Made by a program: the position numbers and the translations under genes. Shown here one piece after another: positions 35,085-43,458 of a stretch of 64,000 nucleotides of DNA. The stretch lies in assembly GCF_014648035.1 (NCBI RefSeq), contig NZ_BMQI01000001.1:62001-126000 (forward strand), written 5' to 3'. This DNA is from Shewanella algicola (GTDB taxonomy: Bacteria; Pseudomonadota; Gammaproteobacteria; Enterobacterales; Shewanellaceae). Every line of letters begins with the position of its first letter. Positions within the stretch are counted from its first letter, which is position 1. Below the pieces are notes generated by a model that did no database searches, had not been told where the DNA came from, and saw only the letters and a program-made list of their open reading frames with translations.

Positions 35085-36500
35085 ATTTTTCGCCGTATTA
35101 GCCAATTCTGTAAACAGCTATTTGAAGACAACAAAGTAGCTCCAGCACTTGAAGAGCCCGTTCAAGAAGATGGCTTACGTCTGGATATTATCTCCAGAGA
35201 TGGTCACTCTATTTCACGTCGCCAAATTAGTGAAAACGCGCTAAAAGTGCTTTATCGCCTGAATAAATCTGGCTACAAAGCCTATTTGGTCGGTGGCGGT
35301 GTGCGCGATATTCTACTCGGTCTGCAACCAAAAGACTTTGACGTAGTGACCAACGCCACCCCAGAAGACATTAAAAAGTTATTCCGCAATTGTCGTCTAG
35401 TAGGACGTAGATTCAGGCTGGCTCACATTGTATTCGGTCGCGATGTTATCGAAGTGGCAACGTTTCGCGGTCACCATGGTGAAACTGACGACAAAATATC
35501 TAAGTCAAACGCTGAAGGTCGCTTATTACGCGACAATGTTTACGGCGAAATTGACGAAGATGCAGAACGTCGTGACTTTACCATCAACGCACTTTATTAC
35601 GATATCAGTGACTATTCTATTCGCAGTTACGGCGGTGGTATTAGCGATCTTAACTCGCGTACTATCAAACTGATTGGCGATCCTGAAACACGTTATCGTG
35701 AAGACCCAGTGCGTATGTTACGTGCCGTTCGCTTTGCTACTAAACTGGATATGCAGATCGACGCCACCACGGCTGAGCCAATCAATGCATTAGCGCCATT
35801 ATTAAGTGACATACCTGCTGCGCGAATGTACGAAGAAGTGCTAAAACTTTTCTTTGCCGGTAAAGCACAAGCCAACTATCAAATGATGCAAGATTTTGGA
35901 TTATTTGCACCGTTGTTTCCGCAAGTGAGCGCATTAATTAGCGAATCGCCAAAAGGCCATACCGCCAAAATGCTTGACGCCGTGATGCGTAATACTGATT
36001 TACGCGTAAGCCAAGAAAAGCCTGTCACACCGGCATTCTTTTATGCGGCTATTTTATGGTACCCATTGAAACAGCGTGCCGATGATATCGCCATTGAAAG
36101 TGGCTTAACCCATTACGATGCACACGTAGCCGCTATGGGTGATGTCATGGAGCAACAATGTCGCACCATTAGCATTCCGCGCCGCTTTAGTACACCAGCC
36201 AAAGATATTTGGCAGTTGCAGTTACGCTTAGAACGCAGCCAAGGCTCTCGCGCTTTTAAACTACTAGAAAACCCCAAGTTTAGAGCCGCTTACGATCTAC
36301 TGCTATTGAGAGGTGAAGCTGAAGCAGGCAACACAGCTAAAATTGCAGCCTGGTGGCAATCCTTTGTCGAAGCTGATGAAGCTGAACGTGGTGATATTGC
36401 CAAAAGTGTCAATAAAAGCAGTAACAGCCGCAACCGTAATGCGCCGCAACGCAAACGCCGTCGTAAACCTGCGGCCAAACCTAAGCCAACAGCTGAGTAG
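35085..36500 (+). CDS. pcnB: Poly(A) polymerase I (AUU start)
   Basis: 471 residues if translation starts at the ATT at 35085. It adds 3' poly(A) tails that speed RNA decay. The nucleotidyltransferase core is clear (LVGGGVRDILLG, KDFDVVTNAT, RRDFTINALYY), and the tail is Arg/Lys-rich (QRKRRRKPAAKPKP). In frame, no ATG, GTG or TTG exists between the stop at 35052 and a GTG at 35247. That GTG would lose about 54 residues with conserved sequence (ISENALKVLYRLN). The ATT has GAGGTG just upstream (35075-35080) and the protein then begins (M)FRRISQFCKQLF, matching the E. coli start (M)FTRVANFCRKVL, also AUU-initiated. folK follows after two bases. Confidence 0.92.
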   Translation: MFRRISQFCKQLFEDNKVAPALEEPVQEDGLRLDIISRDGHSISRRQISENALKVLYRLNKSGYKAYLVGGGVRDILLGLQPKDFDVVTNATPEDIKKLFRNCRLVGRRFRLAHIVFGRDVIEVATFRGHHGETDDKISKSNAEGRLLRDNVYGEIDEDAERRDFTINALYYDISDYSIRSYGGGISDLNSRTIKLIGDPETRYREDPVRMLRAVRFATKLDMQIDATTAEPINALAPLLSDIPAARMYEEVLKLFFAGKAQANYQMMQDFGLFAPLFPQVSALISESPKGHTAKMLDAVMRNTDLRVSQEKPVTPAFFYAAILWYPLKQRADDIAIESGLTHYDAHVAAMGDVMEQQCRTISIPRRFSTPAKDIWQLQLRLERSQGSRAFKLLENPKFRAAYDLLLLRGEAEAGNTAKIAAWWQSFVEADEAERGDIAKSVNKSSNSRNRNAPQRKRRRKPAAKPKPTAE

Positions 36501-36502
36501 CC

Positions 36503-36988
36503 ATGGCTGTACAAGTTTATGTCGCGTTGGGGGCAAATTTAGCCAAGCCAACACAACAATTAGATGATGCCGTGGAAGCGCTAAAAGCATTAGCAGAAAA
36601 CGGCTCATTGCTTGTGTCGAGTTATTATGGCTCAGCGCCAATGGGAGATGTTGTACAACCTGACTACGTTAATGCAGTCGCAGGTTTTATGACATCATTA
36701 CCGCCCATCGACTTACTCGACGCATTACAACACATAGAACAACAACAAGGGCGTGTAAGACTGCAACATTGGGGGCCACGCACTCTCGATTTAGACTTAC
36801 TCCTTTACGGCCAACAGCAAATATCATTGCCACGACTCACAGTGCCACATTACGGCATGAAACAACGTAGCTTTGTATTAATACCCTTAGCAGACATTGC
36901 GCCAACCCTCACACTACCCTGCAATACCAGCCTTGAAAGCCTGATTAGTGTGACAATGCGCGATGAACTGCAAAAGCTTATCGAGTAG
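36503..36988 (+). CDS. folK: HPPK, folate pyrophosphokinase
   Basis: 161 residues. The enzyme transfers pyrophosphate from ATP to 6-hydroxymethyl-dihydropterin in folate synthesis. The family signature is intact (HWGPRTLDLDLLLYG, about 92-106) along with VALGANL near the start and the final RSFVLIPLADIAP. It begins two bases after the pcnB stop, so coupled translation is likely, and is followed by panB and panC, as in E. coli. Confidence 0.96.
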   Translation: MAVQVYVALGANLAKPTQQLDDAVEALKALAENGSLLVSSYYGSAPMGDVVQPDYVNAVAGFMTSLPPIDLLDALQHIEQQQGRVRLQHWGPRTLDLDLLLYGQQQISLPRLTVPHYGMKQRSFVLIPLADIAPTLTLPCNTSLESLISVTMRDELQKLIE

Positions 36989-37053
36989 AGTTGATCTTAA
37001 CCGGCTGCACATTAAGCTCAGCTTTTTAGTATTTCAATTTTTAAGAGTCTACT

Positions 37054-37848
37054 ATGTCAAAAGTCACCAGTTCGACCCTAATCAAGTTCAAAAAAGAAGG
37101 CAAAAAGTTCACCGCATTAACAGCTTATGACGCTAGCTTTGCCGGCGCATTTGACAGCGAAGGTGTTGATGTATTGCTCGTGGGCGACTCACTGGGCATG
37201 GTGCTGCAAGGGCATGACGACACTTTACCGGTCACCATTGCAGATATCGCTTATCATACCGCTTGTGTTAAGCGCGGTATTTCTCGTGCGTTATTAATCG
37301 CCGACATGCCATTTATGAGCTACAGCACACCAGAACAAACCATGGAAAATGCCGCAATACTCATGCAAGCGGGTGCTAGCATGGTTAAAGTAGAAGGTGG
37401 ACATTGGTTACTTGAAAGCGTAAAAATGCTAACAGAACGCGGTATTCCAGTATGTGCTCACTTAGGCTTAACGCCGCAGTCAGTCAATGTATTTGGTGGT
37501 TTTAAAGTCCAAGGTCGCGATGCAGAAAATGCCCAACGAATTCTTGACGAAGCCAAAGCACTGCAAGCCGCGGGAGCACAATTGCTCGTGCTTGAATGTA
37601 TCCCACCACAATTAGCTAAAGCCATTACTGAAGCCCTGACCATTCCAGTAATTGGCATTGGCGCAGGCGCAGATACCGACGGACAAATCCTTGTGATGCA
37701 CGATGTACTAGGTATTTCCAGCGGTTATATTCCACGTTTTTCTAAAAACTATCTCAAGCAAACTGGCGAGATCCGTTCAGCCATTCGAGCCTACATCGAC
37801 GAAGTAGCTAATGGCACTTTCCCTGCTGAAGAACACACATTTAACTAG
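37054..37848 (+). CDS. panB: Ketopantoate hydroxymethyltransferase
   Basis: 264 residues. It converts 2-oxoisovalerate and methylene-THF to ketopantoate, the first step of pantothenate synthesis. Family features: [29 protein letters not shown], with the metal-site Asp residues, and VKVEGG and HLGLTPQS further on. It has full family length and lies upstream of panC with a 75-base gap. Confidence 0.97.
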   Translation: MSKVTSSTLIKFKKEGKKFTALTAYDASFAGAFDSEGVDVLLVGDSLGMVLQGHDDTLPVTIADIAYHTACVKRGISRALLIADMPFMSYSTPEQTMENAAILMQAGASMVKVEGGHWLLESVKMLTERGIPVCAHLGLTPQSVNVFGGFKVQGRDAENAQRILDEAKALQAAGAQLLVLECIPPQLAKAITEALTIPVIGIGAGADTDGQILVMHDVLGISSGYIPRFSKNYLKQTGEIRSAIRAYIDEVANGTFPAEEHTFN

Positions 37849-37923
37849 CCACAAACTCACCTGCTTGTGCTGCCATAATAATGCCGCGCAAGCGCGTTTA
37901 TTTTAGTAAGGTTCGACAATAAT

Positions 37924-38778
37924 ATGATTACCACCGCTGCCATTTCAACCATTCGCGAACATGTCAAAGCCTGGCGCATCAGAGGCGAAACCGTGGCTTT
38001 TGTGCCTACCATGGGTAACTTACATCAAGGTCATATCACCCTTGTTAAGGAAGCCAAAACCCGTGCAGATCATGTGGTGGTGTCTATTTTTGTCAATCCA
38101 ATGCAATTTGGCCCTAAAGAAGATTTAGACGGTTATCCTCGCACGCTAGAACAAGACAGCGAAAAACTGGTTGCCGCCGGTGCTGAGCTATTATTTACTC
38201 CCACACCCGAGCTTATTTACCCTAAAGGCTTAGCGCAGCAAACCTTTATTGAAGTACCCCATATTGGCGATGAACTATGCGGTGCAAGTCGCCCTGGGCA
38301 TTTTCGTGGAGTCGCAACCATTGTGGCTAAACTGTTTAATATTGTGCAGCCCGATATGGCGTTGTTTGGACGTAAAGATTTTCAGCAATTAATGATTATC
38401 AAAACCATGGTTGAAGACTTATCTATGCCAATCGAAGTGATTGGTGTTGATACCATTCGCGAAGCATCTGGACTAGCAATGAGCTCTCGCAACGGCTATC
38501 TCACTGCCGATGAAAAACACCGTGCTGCAAGCTTAAAGCGCGCTATCGATAGCGTTATAACAGCAGTACAACACGGCCAAGATCACCACCAAGCTATCGC
38601 CCAAGCAGAGCAACAACTTAAAGCTGCCGGTTTTACGCCTGATTACTTTGAACTCAGAAGCGCAGACTCCCTCCGACAAGCCAGTGAAAATGACAACCAT
38701 CTTGTGGTCATTGCTGCCGCATACTTAGGTAAAGCGCGTTTGATTGATAATGTGTCATTTTCTCGTCACCCTAAATAA
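37924..38778 (+). CDS. panC: Pantothenate synthetase
   Basis: 284 residues. It joins pantoate and beta-alanine using ATP. The HIGH-type motif (MGNLHQGH), [13 protein letters not shown], the FGRKDFQQL motif and the SSRNGYL (KMSKS-like) site are all visible. It follows panB; the pathway's aspartate decarboxylase gene (panD) is not in the window. After it comes a long non-coding stretch. Confidence 0.97.
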   Translation: MITTAAISTIREHVKAWRIRGETVAFVPTMGNLHQGHITLVKEAKTRADHVVVSIFVNPMQFGPKEDLDGYPRTLEQDSEKLVAAGAELLFTPTPELIYPKGLAQQTFIEVPHIGDELCGASRPGHFRGVATIVAKLFNIVQPDMALFGRKDFQQLMIIKTMVEDLSMPIEVIGVDTIREASGLAMSSRNGYLTADEKHRAASLKRAIDSVITAVQHGQDHHQAIAQAEQQLKAAGFTPDYFELRSADSLRQASENDNHLVVIAAAYLGKARLIDNVSFSRHPK

Positions 38779-39225
38779 TAATCATTGTTAAATAGACGAC
38801 CCTTTTCGCTAAGTTAATAAAATAAAAACAAAGATTATTCATTTTTATAAAAAATCCATTGTCAAAAAACTGGTTTTATCGATAAAATTGAGCCATATTT
38901 AATCAATCCAACGGCATAGAAAAACCATTGTCGTTGGGTAATTACGTGAATACGATTGATATGTAGTCAATATCCGGTAGCGCGAATGGCGAATGTCTTA
39001 CTTTAGTAAAGTAAAACTATGTTAACCTGCTCAATTATTAAGTTGATTAACATTGCTCCCGCAGACAGTCAAAGTATAAAACGATACCGGCATGAGTAAA
39101 CACGGTTACAGGGTATGTGAGTCGACACGGTAGTCAGCTAACTAAGCCTATGATGGTGGTATCAATATCGTAAGCACCAAACTCAGGTATTAAGTCAAAA
39201 GTACAGCAAAAGGATGTGTGGCCGC
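38779..39225. other. 447-bp intergenic region with palindromes
   Basis: No coding frame is convincing. It holds a hairpin CCAACGGCA/TGTCGTTGG (38908-38937, one G-U pair, 12-base loop, no T run) and a perfect odd palindrome TTACTTTA-G-TAAAGTAA (38998-39014). Its 3' end has AAAAGGA before the DUF4124 gene. It is unusually long for this gene-dense window and could carry a small RNA or a long leader, but nothing proves it. Confidence 0.4.
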
Positions 39226-39744
39226 ATGGCGAAAAGACTGTTATTCATTTTGTTGGCTTTGAGTGCATTTAGCGCTCAAGCTAATACTATTTACAAATGC
39301 ATGAAAGACGACAAAGTCGTTTTCAGTCAAACTGTATGCCCGCAAGAATTCCGCCAGCACAAAATTGAATACCAATTAGGTATTACTACCGAAATTGACT
39401 CTGACAAACGTGAAATTAAAGAAGATCCGCTTAAAGCCCTACTTAATAAGCAAACCATTTCTAAAGAAAAGCTTTTGCAACTACTTGACGGTGAGATTTA
39501 TCGCTTAAAGCAAGAAAACAGCTATTTTGAAATTTTACGCGCCAGCGAGATTCAAAAACTAGACCGTAAACGTTATTGGCAAACTAAGCCAAAAGAAGAC
39601 CCAAGTTACGGTTTAGAGCTGCAAGAAATTACCGATCGCTTTAATGATTTAACCAAAAATAATATCAATGTCATCAGGGTATTGAATCAGCATAAAATGA
39701 AAATATCTGCTGAAACGCCCCCTGACGAATATATGAGCAATTAA
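39226..39744 (+). CDS. DUF4124-type periplasmic protein
   Basis: About 172 residues. A signal peptide (MAKRLLFILLALSAFSAQA) leads to a short DUF4124-like segment (NTIYKCMKDDKVVFSQTVC, with its paired cysteines) and a long charged helical region (about 65-160). The function is unknown. The start at 39226 gives the better signal peptide; an ATG at 39214 lies within the ribosome-site region. It converges with the yheV gene. Confidence 0.75.
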   Translation: MAKRLLFILLALSAFSAQANTIYKCMKDDKVVFSQTVCPQEFRQHKIEYQLGITTEIDSDKREIKEDPLKALLNKQTISKEKLLQLLDGEIYRLKQENSYFEILRASEIQKLDRKRYWQTKPKEDPSYGLELQEITDRFNDLTKNNINVIRVLNQHKMKISAETPPDEYMSN

Positions 39745-39765
39745 GCTTAACGCCTAACGGCTCCA

Positions 39766-39963
39766 TTAATCGGGTTTAAATACTCCAATCATACTGCCGC
39801 TGGCTTTTTTCGGCACTTCAATATCGGTTTGTAAGGCACGGTAATCACAATCTGTGCATTCTACCGTTTCGATACCATTTTCTTTAAACAACAAAATACT
39901 GTCTTGTGCGCCACATTTAGGGCATTTAGCGCCGGCAACAAAGCGTTTTTTGATTTTGGTCAT
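39766..39963 (-). CDS. yheV: YheV family zinc-ribbon protein
   Basis: 65 residues with a CPKCG...CTDC zinc ribbon (Cys14, Cys17, Cys36, Cys39) and the opening MTKIKKRFVAGAKCP typical for YheV. The function is unknown. It is divergent from yheS, next to which it also lies in E. coli. Confidence 0.9.
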   Translation of the reverse strand: MTKIKKRFVAGAKCPKCGAQDSILLFKENGIETVECTDCDYRALQTDIEVPKKASGSMIGVFKPD

Positions 39964-40108
39964 AATTTTTACTCTTAATGATACCTTCTAATTTATACGC
40001 CTATTTTGCCTTATTCATCCACATGAGTCCCGCGATTGTGGGAAATAAATTGCAGATGCGATATCATCTACGCCATTATTCTATTGTTAAATATTCAAGT
40101 TGTAATTA

Positions 40109-42025
40109 ATGATCAACATTAGCCAAGCTCAATTAGTTCGCGGCAGCAAAACCCTTCTCGATGAAACCTCACTGACTATCTACCCTGGACACAAAGTGGG
40201 CTTGGTCGGTGCCAACGGTACCGGTAAATCATCATTGCTTGCACTAATATTGGGTCATTTACACCTTGATAAAGGCGACTTTAGCTTGCCTGCAGGTTGG
40301 CAAATTGCCACCGTAGCCCAGGAAACTCCAGCACTTGACGTATCAGCTCTTGAATACGTGCTTGATGGTGATGTTGAGTATCGGCAACTCGAAGCCCAAC
40401 TTAACCAAGCTCAGGATGACAATGACGGTAATGCTATAGCCCTGATCCACGGTAAAATTGATGCCATTGGTGGTTATGCTATTCGCGCACGCGCTGGAGC
40501 ATTGCTTGCAGGTTTAGGCTTTAGTGAAGCAGAGCAAAGTAACCCAGTTAAAAGTTTCTCGGGTGGCTGGCGTATGCGCCTTAACTTAGCCCAGGCGCTA
40601 TTGTGTCGTTCCGATTTATTACTCCTCGATGAGCCAACCAACCACTTAGATTTAGACACCATGTACTGGCTAGAAGGTTGGATTAAATCTTACCAAGGCA
40701 CGTTAATTTTGATCAGTCATGATCGCGACTTTATTGATGGCATTGTTGATGAAATTGTTCATGTTGAAAACCATAAATTAAACTTCTACAAAGGTAATTA
40801 CAGCGCCTTTGAACGCGTGCGTGCTGAACGTATGGCGCAACAACAGGTTGCCTTTGAACGCCAACAAAAAGAACGATCGCACATGCAATCGTTTGTTGAC
40901 CGTTTCCGTTACAAAGCCAGTAAAGCAAAACAAGCACAAAGCCGTTTAAAAGCGCTTGAGCGTATGGCAGAGTTATTACCATCACAGGTTGATAACCCTT
41001 TTCAAATGGCATTTAGAGAGCCAGAAGCCCTGCCTAATCCACTTGTTGCAATGGAAGATGTGTCGATTGGTTATGGCGACAAAACTATCCTTAAAAAAGT
41101 ACAGCTTAATCTGGTGCCTGGTGCTCGTATCGGTTTATTAGGCCGTAATGGCGCGGGTAAATCGACCTTAATTAAGTTGTTATCAGGGCAACTCCACGCT
41201 AAAACCGGCAAGTACGAGCCTAACCCTGGGCTCAATATTGGTTACTTTGCCCAGCACCAAATCGAGTTTTTAAGCCTAGACGACTCACCGCTACAGCATT
41301 TAGTGCGCTTAGCTCCGGCCAGTACGCGCGAGCAAGAATTACGTAATTTTTTAGGGGGGTTTGGCTTTAATGGCGATATGGCATTAGCCCCAGTAAGACC
41401 CTTTTCTGGTGGTGAGAAAGCACGTCTAGTATTGGCATTATTGGTGTGGCAACGTCCTAACCTGCTGTTACTCGATGAACCGACCAACCACTTAGACTTA
41501 GAAATGCGTCATGCATTAACCATGGCATTACAAAACTTTGAGGGCGCAATGGTCATTGTATCGCATGACCGTCACCTGCTTCGTCTAAGTTGCAGTGATT
41601 ACTACCTGGTTGACCAAGGTGTAGTGAAGTCATTTGAGGGTGATTTAGACGATTACCATCAATGGTTACTCGATGCAGCCAAAGCCGCTCAAACCAATAA
41701 TAAGAACGAGGCCCAAGCTGCGGGTGGCGATCAAATTGATAAAAAGCAACAAAAGCGCATTGAAGCAGAGCTAAGGCAAAAAACCTCACCGCTTAAAAAA
41801 CAACAAGCCAAATTAGAAACTCAACAACAAAAGATTTCACAACGATTGGCTGAATTAGAGACAGAACTGGCAGATGGCAGCTTATACGAAGCCGAGAACA
41901 AAGCCAAAATGACTCAAGTGCTTAACGAGCGCACCAGCCTAACCCAGGAAATGGACGAAAGTGAAATGAACTGGTTAGAGCTACAAGAACAAATTGAAGC
42001 AATAGAACAAACGATCCAACAATAA
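40109..42025 (+). CDS. yheS: ABC-F ATPase YheS
   Basis: 638 residues with two ABC domains joined by the basic ABC-F linker (about 235-300). Walker A motifs are GANGTGKSS and GRNGAGKST; signature motifs SFSGGWRMRL and PFSGGEKARL; Walker B LLLDEPTNHLDL in each half. There is no membrane part. ABC-F proteins act on ribosomes. A charged coiled-coil tail (about 540-635) is visible. It is followed by a UUCG hairpin and the TIGR02444 gene. Confidence 0.95.
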   Translation: MINISQAQLVRGSKTLLDETSLTIYPGHKVGLVGANGTGKSSLLALILGHLHLDKGDFSLPAGWQIATVAQETPALDVSALEYVLDGDVEYRQLEAQLNQAQDDNDGNAIALIHGKIDAIGGYAIRARAGALLAGLGFSEAEQSNPVKSFSGGWRMRLNLAQALLCRSDLLLLDEPTNHLDLDTMYWLEGWIKSYQGTLILISHDRDFIDGIVDEIVHVENHKLNFYKGNYSAFERVRAERMAQQQVAFERQQKERSHMQSFVDRFRYKASKAKQAQSRLKALERMAELLPSQVDNPFQMAFREPEALPNPLVAMEDVSIGYGDKTILKKVQLNLVPGARIGLLGRNGAGKSTLIKLLSGQLHAKTGKYEPNPGLNIGYFAQHQIEFLSLDDSPLQHLVRLAPASTREQELRNFLGGFGFNGDMALAPVRPFSGGEKARLVLALLVWQRPNLLLLDEPTNHLDLEMRHALTMALQNFEGAMVIVSHDRHLLRLSCSDYYLVDQGVVKSFEGDLDDYHQWLLDAAKAAQTNNKNEAQAAGGDQIDKKQQKRIEAELRQKTSPLKKQQAKLETQQQKISQRLAELETELADGSLYEAENKAKMTQVLNERTSLTQEMDESEMNWLELQEQIEAIEQTIQQ

Positions 42026-42037
42026 AATGTTGACTGT

Positions 42038-42057
42038 GGCGTTTATTCGTAAACGCC
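42038..42057 (+). promoter_or_regulatory. UUCG-capped hairpin between yheS and the TIGR02444 gene
   Basis: GGCGTTTA-TTCG-TAAACGCC is a perfect eight-bp stem with a stable UUCG tetraloop, right before the ribosome site (AGGA) of the downstream gene. With no T run it is unlikely to terminate; it may guard the yheS 3' end or influence translation of the next gene. Confidence 0.6.
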
Positions 42058-42070
42058 TTAGGAAAAACCA

Positions 42071-42532
42071 ATGCCAACACCAATAAATCGTCCTACTTTT
42101 ACGCCCAACTTATGGCGCGAGTGCGAACAAGCTTATGCTCAAAATCCTCGCGCTTATATCCTATTACAAGACAGTCACAAGATAAATGTTAACTTATTAT
42201 TGTTAGCCCAATATCTTGATGACAAAGCGTATTTATTAACTCAATCGCAATGGGAAATACTCATCAGCACCACCGCGCAGTGGGAAGAAAGCGTATTGCA
42301 GCCATACCGAAAGTTACGTCGTATTGCCAAACAACACTTAGCAGAAGATGAATATCAAAAAATGCTCGATGTTGAATTAATCATGGAGCGCAAGTCGCAA
42401 CATTTGTTATTACAACGGCTCAATAGCTTGGTTGGTGAGACATTCAATTTAAAACATACTAATAACTCAAATACACAACATTATTTAAGTTTATTGGGTT
42501 TAGACCAAAGTGTCATGGCAACGGTAAACTAA
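42071..42532 (+). CDS. TIGR02444 family protein
   Basis: 153 residues, soluble and helical. The pattern (LWRECEQAYAQNPRAYILLQ, INVNLLLLAQYLDD, QPYRKLRRIAKQ) matches the TIGR02444 family of gammaproteobacteria, whose role is unknown. It lies 45 bases after yheS in the same direction, so it is probably co-transcribed with it. Confidence 0.82.
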   Translation: MPTPINRPTFTPNLWRECEQAYAQNPRAYILLQDSHKINVNLLLLAQYLDDKAYLLTQSQWEILISTTAQWEESVLQPYRKLRRIAKQHLAEDEYQKMLDVELIMERKSQHLLLQRLNSLVGETFNLKHTNNSNTQHYLSLLGLDQSVMATVN

Positions 42533-42619
42533 ACGCTATACACAGTTTATTACAAGCTAAAACAGCACCCACCCACTACATTGTTTCAAATGAGTGCAGT
42601 TTTTAACCTTATTGAGTAC

Positions 42620-43384
42620 TTAAAATTGATAGTTAAACTCTATTCGGTGATCACCACTTTTAAAGCTATCGTGTTCAGTCCAATTCGCGTAATAACGAAT
42701 ATTTGATCTTGGTGCCAACTGGTAAGACACAATAAACTCATGAGCAAAGGCAGAAGACTCCCCAGAAACCCCCTGTTCTTTATAGGTATCTGACCCAGAC
42801 AAGCTCGACATCCACATTGGATTGTAGTTTAACCAAACGTTATCTGTAATATCGAGTTTACTGTAAAGACCCACCATACCGAATGTGCCAGGGACCGAAT
42901 AACCACTGGTCATTTGATCGTCATCTCCAACAACATTATTCCCAAAAGCGGCTCCCACACCAACAAGCGGGTACAACTGCAAAGGACCATATGCAGGAAG
43001 CGCTTGGATCAAGCTATATGAAATGGCCCCACTCTCATTGTTAAAGTCATAATTAACATCGAGTTGCGAGCCTCTTCCGTTAGTTAAATCAACGCCAAAA
43101 TTACGAAAGCGCATACTATCAACACTATTGTTAGCCTCATCTCGCCAACCGAAAGTCTCTCCCATTAAGCCTTTAAACTCGAAAACATTCATGCCCATAG
43201 TGGTGTCACTTCCAGTATCAAAAGACTGACCCAATTTAATATTGACGCCTTTATCGGTTGTCCCGACACCCATTTGTGTATAAACCGCCAAAGGATCTGA
43301 CATATCTTGGATTTCGCTGTTTTCATCAGCCACAACCTGACTCGAAAAAAGCACTGCGATTGCTAAGTAAATATTTTTTTGCAT
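42620..43384 (-). CDS. Outer-membrane beta-barrel protein
   Basis: 254 residues. A signal peptide (MQKNIYLAIAVLFSSQVVA) is followed by many short alternating strands (YTQMGVGTTDKGVNIKLGQ and so on), and the protein ends in a typical outer-membrane beta-signal with terminal Phe (HRIEFNYQF). The family is not recognised. It lies 75 bases downstream of the alkyl-sulfatase-like gene on the same strand, so it may be a porin or receptor serving that enzyme, but a weak hairpin in the gap could reduce read-through. Confidence 0.7.
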   Translation of the reverse strand: MQKNIYLAIAVLFSSQVVADENSEIQDMSDPLAVYTQMGVGTTDKGVNIKLGQSFDTGSDTTMGMNVFEFKGLMGETFGWRDEANNSVDSMRFRNFGVDLTNGRGSQLDVNYDFNNESGAISYSLIQALPAYGPLQLYPLVGVGAAFGNNVVGDDDQMTSGYSVPGTFGMVGLYSKLDITDNVWLNYNPMWMSSLSGSDTYKEQGVSGESSAFAHEFIVSYQLAPRSNIRYYANWTEHDSFKSGDHRIEFNYQF

Positions 43385-43413
43385 GACTTAATCTCCAACA
43401 CTAACTGAATAAG

Positions 43414-43441
43414 AGCACCCACTCCAAACAAGCTGGGTGCT
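43414..43441 (-). terminator. Hairpin between the sulfatase-like and outer-membrane genes
   Basis: AGCACCCA and TGGGTGCT form an eight-bp stem with a 12-base loop. On the minus strand only a short CTCTTATT follows, so it may attenuate rather than stop transcription. Confidence 0.5.
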
Positions 43442-43458
43442 ACCTCAAATGACATAAA

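Noticed and set aside
35247..36500. pcnB starting at the GTG at 35247
   Set aside because: It would remove conserved N-terminal sequence that continues in frame to an ATT with a good ribosome site at 35085.
36290..36641. Leu/Arg-rich open frames opposite the 3' end of pcnB and start of folK
   Set aside because: They mirror the Arg/Lys-rich pcnB tail on the other strand and have no start signals.
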